From Streptacidiphilus jeojiense (GTDB taxonomy: Bacteria > Actinomycetota > Actinomycetes > Streptomycetales > Streptomycetaceae): a stretch of DNA of 64,000 nucleotides. The notes under the pieces were generated by a model. The model was given only the letters and a program-made list of their open reading frames with translations. It ran no database searches and was not told where the DNA came from. Where the stretch lies: positions 151,917 to 215,916 of the forward strand of contig NZ_JOEH01000005.1 in assembly GCF_000719095.1 (NCBI RefSeq), given 5' to 3'. Every line of letters starts with the position of its first letter. Within the stretch, counting starts at the first letter, position 1. The position numbers were made by a program, and so were the translations under genes. Shown one piece after another: positions 32,735-39,747 of this stretch.

Positions 32735-35058
32735 GGCGTCTCCCTCACCCTCGCCTCGCCGGTGCCGCGGCCCTGCGGGGAGCTGGGCGGCAGCGGGTCG
32801 TCCCGGGAGGCCTGGGCCTCCGGATAGGCCGAGCGGCCCGGCGGCATCGGCGGGGCCGGGACCGGGCTCACCTCGGGCGCCGGGTCGATCCGGCAGGCGC
32901 AGACCTTGTACTCGGGGATCTTGGAGCGCGGGTCCAGCGCGTCGATGGTCAGCGCGTTGGCGCTGGTCGGGAACGGCCAGTGGTACGGGACGAAGGCGTG
33001 GTCGGGCCGGATCGCCTCGGTCACCAGCGCCGGGAACACCTCGCTGCCGCGCCGGGTGGTGACCCGGACCGGGTCGCCGTTGCGGTAGCCGTGGCTGGGG
33101 TGCAGCTCCACCCAGGGCCGCGGGGTCTGCTCCACCAGGGCTCCCAGCCGCCGGGTCTGATTGCCCGACAGGAAGTGGGCGACGGTGCGTCCGGTGGTGA
33201 GCCGCAGCGGGTACTGCTCGTCGTAGGGGTCGGCCGGCGGGTGCCACTCCACGGTCTGCAGATGGACCTTGCGGTCCGGGTGGTAGGTCAGCCCGCCCTC
33301 GAACAGCCGGGGGGTGCCGGGGTGGTCCAGGTCCGGGCAGGGCCAGGCGATGCCGCCGGTCTGCTCCAGCCGCTCGTAGGTGATGCCGAAGTAGTCGTTG
33401 ACCGAGCCGGACGAGGCGGCCCGCAGCTCGTCGAAGACCTCGCGGGAGCCGGGGAAGTCGAACTTGTCGCCGACGCCGAGGCGCCGGGCCAGCTCGCACA
33501 TCACCCAGGTGTCGGTGCGCACCCCCGGCGGCGGGTCCTGGGCCTTGTTGTGCTTGACCACCCTGGCCTCGGCGTTGGCCATCACGCCCTCGTCCTCGGC
33601 CCAGGTGGTGACCGGGAAGACCACATGGGCGTTGGCCGCGGTCTCGGAGAGGAAGAAGTCGAACTGGGCGTGGAAGTCCAGGGTGTCGTAGCCGTCCTTG
33701 ACCACGGCGTAGTTGGGCAGCGAGACGAAGGGGTTGTTGCAGATCCCGATCAGTCCGCGGATCTCCTGCCGCTGCATCTGCCAGACCATCTCCATCATCG
33801 AGGTCCCGGCCTGCGGCAGCTCGGCCTCCTCGATGCCCCAGAACTCGCTGATCCAGCGGCGGGCCCCGGGGTCGTTGATGGACCGTCCGCCGGGCAGCAG
33901 GTCCGACTTCTGGCCGTGCTCGCGGCCGCCCTGGCCGTTGCCCTGGCCGGTGATGGTGCCGTAGCCGGCGCCGGGCTTGCCCAGGTTGCCGGTGGCGGTG
34001 CACAGGTTGATGACGGTGAGGCAGTTTTCCACGCCCTGGGTGTGGTGCTCGATCCCGCGGGCGTGCCAGGCCATGGCCTTCCTGGCGCTGCCGAACATCC
34101 GGGCCACCTGCTCGACCTGCACGTCCGGGATGCCGCAGATCTCGGCGGCGCGCTGCGGCGGGTAGGCCGCGACGGTGGCCTTGAGCTCCTCCCAGCCGGT
34201 GGTGTGCTCGGCCAGGAACGCCTCGTCGGTCAGGCCCTCGCGGATGACGACGTGCAGCACGGAGTTGAAGAAGGCGGCGTCGGTGCCCGACCGCAGTGCG
34301 ACGTGGATGTCGGCGGTCCGGGCGACCGCGGTCTCGCGCGGGTCGACCACGATCAGCCTGGCGCCCCGGTCCCTGGCCCCCCACAGGTACTGGGTCATCA
34401 CCGGGAAGCACTCGCCGACGTTGGACCCGGCGATCAGCAGGCAGTCGGTCTGCAGGATGTCGGCGAACGGGTTGGCGGCCCGGTCGATGCCGAAGGCCAG
34501 CTTGTTGGCACCGGCGGCGCTGACCATGCAGAGCCGTCCGTTGTAGTCCACATGACGGGTCTTCAGCGCGACCCGGGCGAACTTGCCGACCAGGTAGGTC
34601 TTCTCGGAGAACAGGCTGGCCCCGCCGAGCAGCCCGAAGGCGTCGTTGCCGTGCTCGGCCTGGATCCGGCGGACCTCGGCGACGGTGAAGTCCAGCGCCT
34701 CCTCCCAGGAGGCCTCCCGGAAGGGCTCGTCCCGGCTGCGCCGCAGCAGCGGGGCGGTGAGCCGGTCCGGGTGGTTGACCTGCTGGTAGGCGTTGAGGCC
34801 CTTGGGGCAGAGCCGGCTGCGGTTGATGTCGTGGTTGCGCGGCTCGACCCCGAAGACCTTGCCGTGCTCGTCCACCCGCAGGTACATCCCGCACTGCACC
34901 CCGCAGAAGCAGCAGTGGGTGGGTACCAGCGTCTGCTTGACCTGGTTGGCGTGCCACTGGTCGGCCGGGATGCCGCCGGCGTCGCGGAAGTTGCGGGCCC
35001 CGGGCGGGGCCACCGAGGGGTCGAGGGTGACCGGCACCGGCCCGATCGGACGGCTCAT
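32731..35058 (-). CDS. Molybdopterin oxidoreductase, assimilatory-type nitrate reductase catalytic subunit
   Basis: A 775-residue enzyme of the NarB/NasA/NapA group. The N-terminal [4Fe-4S] site is Cys49, Cys52, Cys56 and Cys84. The Mo-cofactor stretches include NGRLCMVSAAGANKLAFG (with Cys near 177, the expected Mo ligand region), SNVGECFPVMTQYLW, and IVVDPRETAVARTADIH. The C-terminal molybdopterin-dinucleotide domain (about 615-740) starts at YPLRLTTGRTVAHFLSG. NarK and an NarI-like membrane gene in the operon support nitrate as substrate. The last 40 residues are a Pro/Ser-rich tail. Sequence alone does not exclude another oxyanion or formate. Confidence 0.88.
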   Translation of the reverse strand: MSRPIGPVPVTLDPSVAPPGARNFRDAGGIPADQWHANQVKQTLVPTHCCFCGVQCGMYLRVDEHGKVFGVEPRNHDINRSRLCPKGLNAYQQVNHPDRLTAPLLRRSRDEPFREASWEEALDFTVAEVRRIQAEHGNDAFGLLGGASLFSEKTYLVGKFARVALKTRHVDYNGRLCMVSAAGANKLAFGIDRAANPFADILQTDCLLIAGSNVGECFPVMTQYLWGARDRGARLIVVDPRETAVARTADIHVALRSGTDAAFFNSVLHVVIREGLTDEAFLAEHTTGWEELKATVAAYPPQRAAEICGIPDVQVEQVARMFGSARKAMAWHARGIEHHTQGVENCLTVINLCTATGNLGKPGAGYGTITGQGNGQGGREHGQKSDLLPGGRSINDPGARRWISEFWGIEEAELPQAGTSMMEMVWQMQRQEIRGLIGICNNPFVSLPNYAVVKDGYDTLDFHAQFDFFLSETAANAHVVFPVTTWAEDEGVMANAEARVVKHNKAQDPPPGVRTDTWVMCELARRLGVGDKFDFPGSREVFDELRAASSGSVNDYFGITYERLEQTGGIAWPCPDLDHPGTPRLFEGGLTYHPDRKVHLQTVEWHPPADPYDEQYPLRLTTGRTVAHFLSGNQTRRLGALVEQTPRPWVELHPSHGYRNGDPVRVTTRRGSEVFPALVTEAIRPDHAFVPYHWPFPTSANALTIDALDPRSKIPEYKVCACRIDPAPEVSPVPAPPMPPGRSAYPEAQASRDDPLPPSSPQGRGTGEARVRETP

Positions 35059-35068
35059 CTGACACCTC

Positions 35069-36181
35069 TCATCTAAAACCCCGCTTCACGTGCTGCAGAT
35101 AGGCGCCGCCGCGCAGGACGCGCTTGCAGCGCGGGCAGTACTCGGCCCACTGGTCGAAACCGAGCTTCAGATCGCGCATGGTGCCGCGCAGGTTCTCGAC
35201 GTACGGGGCGGTGTCGATCGGCTCGCCGCAGCGGCTACAGGCGAACAACTCCTCGCCCTGGGCCCTGGACCGGTGCTTGAACAGCTGCATGCCGACCGCG
35301 GCGGGGCGCTGGACGATGTGGAAGAACTTGCCGAAGGGCAGGTAGACCAGGGTGAACACGACCGAGACCATGTGGATCACGGCGAGGAACTCGTAGCCGC
35401 CGCCGTGCAGGCAGATCTCCGAGAAGGTGAGCAGCAGCCCGGTGACGGCGATGGTGAGCAGCGCCAGCAGCGGCAGGAAGTCGTAGCCGAAGCGCTGCCC
35501 GGTGGTCGCGGCCCGGTCCCTGGTGCGCCGCCACAGGAAGTAGCCGACCCCGCCGATGACCAGCACCGCTGCCAGGTCCAGCCCGTGGTACATGGCCCAG
35601 CCGAAGGGGCTGCTGGAGGAGAAGCCCAGCACCTTGAAGCCCCAGACCCGCATCTCGTAGCCGGGGCCGGCCGCGCTGGAGGCGGTGAAGGTGAACCAGC
35701 CCCAGGTCAGCGGGAAGGTGATGGCCACCGCCAGCAGGCAGCCCCAGAACATCGCCTGGTGGGCGATCCAGCGGGCGTGCGACCGGGCGCCCAGGAAGCG
35801 CTGGAAGCCCAGGTAGGTGGCGGCCATCTTCGGCAGCGAGCCGGGGGCCCGGCGGAAGTTCTCCCAGGAGAACGCGGTCCGCAGCCCCTGCCGGAACAGC
35901 CGCCAGGCGGCCGGCGTGGAGATCCACATCAGATAGCGGTAGGTGACGCCGAAGGCCAGGAAGACGGTGGCCACGGTGTAGGGGATCAGCGCCGAGTCGA
36001 AGTCCCGCAGACCCCGGCTGCCCAGCACGATCGCCAGCACCAGCAGCAGCGACACCGCGGCGGCGAGCAGCACCGCCCGCGAGCGGGTGCGCCGGGCCGC
36101 TGCCCGGGCCGCCGTCTCCGCCGCCGTATCGGTTCCCCGGTCCGCACCGGAGGCCGGTTCGGTATCGACATCAACTGTCAC
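35069..36181 (-). CDS. Membrane subunit of nitrate reductase chain (b-type cytochrome-like, with zinc-ribbon tail)
   Basis: A 370-residue protein with about six helices (38-57, 67-86, 145-165, 205-224, 240-260, 273-292) and several His residues in or near helices (ARWIAHQAMFWG, AMYHGLDLAA, AVIHMVSVV, GKFFHIVQRP). These could bind haem, as in NarI/DsrM-like quinol oxidases. A C-terminal domain has CSRCGEPIDT and CPRCKR, a four-cysteine metal or cluster site. It probably oxidises quinol and feeds the iron-sulfur subunits. It is the first gene of the operon; its GTG has no recognisable ribosome-binding site, suggesting a leaderless mRNA. Confidence 0.75.
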   Translation of the reverse strand: MTVDVDTEPASGADRGTDTAAETAARAAARRTRSRAVLLAAAVSLLLVLAIVLGSRGLRDFDSALIPYTVATVFLAFGVTYRYLMWISTPAAWRLFRQGLRTAFSWENFRRAPGSLPKMAATYLGFQRFLGARSHARWIAHQAMFWGCLLAVAITFPLTWGWFTFTASSAAGPGYEMRVWGFKVLGFSSSSPFGWAMYHGLDLAAVLVIGGVGYFLWRRTRDRAATTGQRFGYDFLPLLALLTIAVTGLLLTFSEICLHGGGYEFLAVIHMVSVVFTLVYLPFGKFFHIVQRPAAVGMQLFKHRSRAQGEELFACSRCGEPIDTAPYVENLRGTMRDLKLGFDQWAEYCPRCKRVLRGGAYLQHVKRGFR

Positions 36182-36288
36182 AAATGCACACTAATGCCCC
36201 GTCAGTCCGCCTTCCCTGCACGCCACAGCCGATTGGGCCGGACGGGCGCAGGGCGCGGGCTGAACGGGGCGGTGCCCAGGACTCCGGC

Positions 36289-36831
36289 TCAGACCCGGAC
36301 CGCGCCCAGGCTGGCGGAGGACCGCGGCGCGGCAGGCAGCCGGGCCGCCCGGGCGCCGAGGCCGACGGTGCGGGTGACCAGCATGACCACCGCCATCACG
36401 ATGAGCGCGTCGGTGATGGCCGCACCGGTGACCTGGTGGGCGATGCACCAGCTGGTCAGCTGGGCCGAGAACCAGTGTCCGGAGCCGTAGGAGAAGGCCG
36501 CCCTGGCGCCGATGACCACGATCCACAGCAGCGCGTAGGGCCTTCCGGCCGCGCTGACCGGTCGGCCGGTCTCCGGGCTGCGGTAGACGTTCATCAGCGC
36601 GACCGCGGCCAGGCCGCCGAGCAGGCCGGCGGCGACCCCGGCCAGTTCCACGGCCAGCCCGGTGCCCTGGGTCACCGGCCGCTCGATGAACAGCGGGATC
36701 ACGGCGGCCGCGATCAGCACGGGGCGCAGGATCCGCATCGGACCGATCTTGCGGCTGCCACCGAGGTCGCTGTGGAGCACCGCCACCAGTACGGCGGCAT
36801 TGACGATCATTGCCTGGGTGAGTTCGGACAT
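36289..36831 (-). CDS. Membrane protein, DUF1453/CcdC-like
   Basis: A 180-residue protein with five hydrophobic segments (about 7-20, 30-46, 56-78, 98-112 and 137-155). The arrangement and motifs such as WIVVIGARAAFSYGSGHW resemble small DUF1453/CcdC-like membrane proteins of actinobacteria. The function is unknown. It is divergent from a two-component pair and shares its regulatory region (repeats at 36924-37015), so it may be a target of that system. The ATG at 36831 follows AGGGAG; the frame continues upstream to 36975 but without a start that fits. Confidence 0.65.
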   Translation of the reverse strand: MSELTQAMIVNAAVLVAVLHSDLGGSRKIGPMRILRPVLIAAAVIPLFIERPVTQGTGLAVELAGVAAGLLGGLAAVALMNVYRSPETGRPVSAAGRPYALLWIVVIGARAAFSYGSGHWFSAQLTSWCIAHQVTGAAITDALIVMAVVMLVTRTVGLGARAARLPAAPRSSASLGAVRV

Positions 36832-36923
36832 GACTGCGGGCTCCCTCTGAGAGGTCTGCGGGGTGATGTGCTCCACTCTCCGCGTCCGGGCCCCGGGGCG
36901 GATCGGAGCCCGGGTTGAGCCTC

Positions 36924-37015
36924 GGGATGACCTTGCGGTGGCCCGCGGTACCAGGTCAGTGGCGGTTCGCTGCACCCTGGGATCAACCCCTGCGGTGACG
37001 CCGTGGTACCGCGGG
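36924..37015. promoter_or_regulatory. Duplicated operator-like region between membrane gene and LuxR-type two-component pair
   Basis: Two similar blocks (36924-36952 and 36979-37010) share GGGAT, TGCGGTG and CCG(C/T)GGTACC in the same order. In addition CCCGCGGTACCA (36942-36953) and TGGTACCGCGGG (37004-37015) form a perfect 12-bp inverted repeat 50 bp apart. Confidence 0.6.
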
Positions 37016-37094
37016 ACTGCCTAGCCTGGGGGCACCGGTCCCGCGACCGGGGCGCCCGCCCACCGGCCCACCGGCCCACCGATCTGGAGAGAAC

Positions 37095-38354
37095 GTGAGA
37101 GCTTCGCCGAGGTTCCCGCCGCGGCGGGGCGACACCCCGAGCCTGCTGCGCCTGGGCGCCTTCCTGGTCCGCGTCATCGGCCTGGCGGTCGTGGGCGTGC
37201 TGCTCTTCCACACGCCGTCGGTCACCCCGCACACCCGGGTGATGCAGATCTGCGTCTACGCCGTCCTCGGCCTGGCGGTCGCCGGGTGGAGCCTGCTCGA
37301 TCTGCTTCCGGCCCTGCAGCCGCACCGGCTCCGGCTACTGGGGCCGGTGCTCGGGGTGGTCGTCGCCGCGGGCGGGCTGGGCTGCGCGCTCCCCGACGGC
37401 GACGGCCTGGTGGCCTTCGCGGTGGTGGGGTCGATGGTGGCCGGCAGCGAGCTGGAACTGCTCCCCGCCTGCGCCGTCAGCGGCACCGGCATCCTGGCCA
37501 TCATGATCGGCGCGATCGCCTTCGGCGACAGCGTCGGCACTCTGCTGGGCTACCCGCTGCTGCTGCTCGTCGGGCTGCTGCTGGGACGCACCCGGCGCGG
37601 CTACCAGGTGCAGGCGGAGCAGTCCGCCGCGCTGCTGGCGCAGTACGAGCAGCTCCAGGTCCAGCAGCGGCGGACCGAGGTGCTGGACGAGCGGGCCAGG
37701 ATCGCCCGCGAGATCCACGACGTCCTGGCCCACTCGCTGGGCGCGCTGGGCATCCAGGTGCAGGTCGCCCGAGCAGTCCTGACCGACAGTCAGGACATCG
37801 ACAAGGCGGTGGACCTGCTGGGCGCGGCCCAGCGGATGGTCTCCGAGGGCCTGGCCGAGACTCGGCGCGCGGTGCACGCCCTGCGCAGCGACCAGCTTCC
37901 GCTCGACCAGGAGATCGCCCGGGCGGCCGACGTCCACACCCGCCGGCACGGCACCGCCGTCACCGTCGACATCGAGGGGACCCCCCGGCCGCTGCCGCCG
38001 GACGCCACCCTGGCGCTGCTGCGCATCGTCCAGGAGGCCCTGGTCAACGCCGCCAAGCACGCCCCCGGCGAGCCGGTGCGGCTGAGCCTGCGGTGCACCG
38101 AGGCGCTCACCGTCGTCACCGTCAGCAACCCGGTTGCCGGAGGCGCCGGCAGCGGCGACCTCCGCCGGGGTGACGCCGGCGGGGGCAGTATCAGCGGCGG
38201 CTACGGACTGATCGGGATGCGCGAACGGCTGCGCCTGCTGGACGGCACGCTCACCGCGGGCCCGGACCCGGCGGACCGCACCTGGACGGTCACCGCGCAG
38301 CTGCCCCACCCCGACGGGAATCCGGCGCCGCAACCCGGGACACTGATCCCATGA
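37095..38354 (+). CDS. Two-component sensor histidine kinase (NarL/DesK class)
   Basis: A 419-residue kinase with five to six hydrophobic helices in residues 22-165 and no large extracellular domain. A coiled-coil linker (170-200) follows, then the HisKA_3 motif RIAREIHDVLAHSLG with His208. The ATPase domain (about 290-400) has the N-box EALVNAAKHAPG and GYGLIGMRERL. Poly-membrane sensors like this detect membrane or cell-envelope states. The GTG at 37095 follows GGAGAG. Its last four bases overlap the regulator gene (ATGA). Confidence 0.92.
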   Translation: MRASPRFPPRRGDTPSLLRLGAFLVRVIGLAVVGVLLFHTPSVTPHTRVMQICVYAVLGLAVAGWSLLDLLPALQPHRLRLLGPVLGVVVAAGGLGCALPDGDGLVAFAVVGSMVAGSELELLPACAVSGTGILAIMIGAIAFGDSVGTLLGYPLLLLVGLLLGRTRRGYQVQAEQSAALLAQYEQLQVQQRRTEVLDERARIAREIHDVLAHSLGALGIQVQVARAVLTDSQDIDKAVDLLGAAQRMVSEGLAETRRAVHALRSDQLPLDQEIARAADVHTRRHGTAVTVDIEGTPRPLPPDATLALLRIVQEALVNAAKHAPGEPVRLSLRCTEALTVVTVSNPVAGGAGSGDLRRGDAGGGSISGGYGLIGMRERLRLLDGTLTAGPDPADRTWTVTAQLPHPDGNPAPQPGTLIP

Positions 38355-39061
38355 CCGGTGCCCCCTCCCCCCTGCGCGTCGTCGTCGCCGACGACCAGGC
38401 CAGCGTCCGCGAGGGCCTGGTGCTGCTGCTCGGCGCCCTGCCCGACATCGAGGTCGTCGCCTCCGCCGCCGACGGCGCCCAGGCCCTGGAACTGGTCGCC
38501 GAGCACCGGCCCGACGCCATCCTGCTGGACCTGCGGATGCCCGTCCTGGACGGCATCGAGGCCACCCGCCGGCTCACCGCGGAGCACCCGTCCGTCGCCG
38601 TGGTCGTGCTGACCACCTACGCCGACGACGGCTCGGTGCTGGACGCGCTGCGGGCGGGCGCGCGCAGCTACCTCACCAAGGACGCCGACCGCACCGACAT
38701 CGCCCGCGCCCTGCACGCCGCGGCCGGGGGCCTGTCGGTCATGGACCCGCGGGTCCAGGCCGCCCTGCTCGCCGCCGCCTCGGCGCCCGCGGCCCCGCCG
38801 GCCGGCGGGGCAGGCCCGTCAGCCGACGCCGCCCACCCGGGCACCCTCCCGTCGCACACCGCGCTGCCGGACGGGCTGACCCAGCGTGAGGCGGAGATCC
38901 TCACCCTGATCGCCCGGGGGCTGAACAACCCGGAGATCGCCGCCGCCCTGGTCCTCAGCGGCCACACCGTCAAGACCCACATCAACCGGATCTTCGCCAA
39001 GACCGGCTCCCGCGACCGCACCGCCGCCGTCGCCTACGCCCGGCGCCACCAGCTCGACTGA
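38351..39061 (+). CDS. LuxR/NarL-family response regulator
   Basis: A 236-residue regulator. The receiver has the acidic residues ADDQ (13-16), phospho-acceptor Asp60 (AILLDLRMP) and the conserved Lys in YLTKDADR. A Pro/Ala/Gly-rich linker (140-168) leads to a LuxR-type helix-turn-helix (about 172-232: LTQREAEILTLIARGLNNPEIA). It partners the kinase at 37095. The repeated elements at 36924-37015 are the natural candidates for its binding sites. Confidence 0.94.
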   Translation: MTGAPSPLRVVVADDQASVREGLVLLLGALPDIEVVASAADGAQALELVAEHRPDAILLDLRMPVLDGIEATRRLTAEHPSVAVVVLTTYADDGSVLDALRAGARSYLTKDADRTDIARALHAAAGGLSVMDPRVQAALLAAASAPAAPPAGGAGPSADAAHPGTLPSHTALPDGLTQREAEILTLIARGLNNPEIAAALVLSGHTVKTHINRIFAKTGSRDRTAAVAYARRHQLD

Positions 39062-39068
39062 CCAGACT

Positions 39069-39113
39069 GGTCAGGCCGGTCGAGCCGGTCACGCTGGTCA
39101 GGCCGGTCAGGCT
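39069..39113. repeat. Five tandem 9-bp repeats (consensus GGTCAGGCC)
   Basis: Five consecutive 9-mers: GGTCAGGCC, GGTCGAGCC, GGTCACGCT, GGTCAGGCC and GGTCAGGCT. They begin 8 bp after the response-regulator stop and end 16 bp before the SUFU gene. Confidence 0.8.
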
Positions 39114-39129
39114 GTGTAGAGTCCCGGGC

Positions 39130-39747
39130 ATGAACGCGCCCGCCATCGTCCGTGACCTCTTCATCGCCCTGCAGAAGGAACTCGGGGAGGAGGACGACGG
39201 AGTCGCGTTCGACAACGGACCGGGCCCGCTGGACCGGATCGACGTGCTGGTGCACCGCGCGACGGACCCCTCGGGCGTCACGGTCCTCACCACCGTCGGC
39301 ATGTGCGTCGAACCGATGCCGGCGCCGGAGGGACGGCCCGCCGGGGAGCGGGCCGAGCTGCGGCTGCGCCGCCGGGGCCCGGTGGGTCCCGAGGAGGAGG
39401 GCCGCCTGGCGATCCAGCTGGCCAACCTCGCGGCCCACCCCTGGACCTTCGGACGTCCGCTCGGCTGGGGCGAGATCGTGACCTTCGGCGCCGACATCCC
39501 GACCTTCCCGGGCCACCGCCACGCCTTCCTGGCCGGCCCGTGGACCTCCGACCAGGCCGGCTTCCTGGAGGCCGGCACCGCCGCGGTCCGGATCGTCAAC
39601 GTCGTCCCGATCAGCGCGGCCGAACGGGCCGAGGCGCTGACCAAGGCGCCGGAGGCGTTCTTCAGCGACCTGCTGGACCGCAGGGACGTCCTGGCGCCGT
39701 CGGCCGCCGCGGTGGCGGCCGACGGCGACGGCGGTCAGTCGAAGTAG
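39130..39747 (+). CDS. Suppressor-of-fused (SUFU) domain protein
   Basis: A 205-residue protein with the bacterial SUFU layout: RIDVLVHRATDPSGVTVLTTVGMC, ERAELRLRRRGPV, LANLAAHPWTFGRPLGWGEIV and VNVVPISAAERAEAL. Bacterial SUFU proteins are often linked to polymorphic toxin immunity or unknown intracellular roles. No toxin lies next to it here. Its 3' end overlaps the convergent secreted protein gene by 13 bp. A tandem 9-bp repeat precedes it. Confidence 0.8.
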   Translation: MNAPAIVRDLFIALQKELGEEDDGVAFDNGPGPLDRIDVLVHRATDPSGVTVLTTVGMCVEPMPAPEGRPAGERAELRLRRRGPVGPEEEGRLAIQLANLAAHPWTFGRPLGWGEIVTFGADIPTFPGHRHAFLAGPWTSDQAGFLEAGTAAVRIVNVVPISAAERAEALTKAPEAFFSDLLDRRDVLAPSAAAVAADGDGGQSK

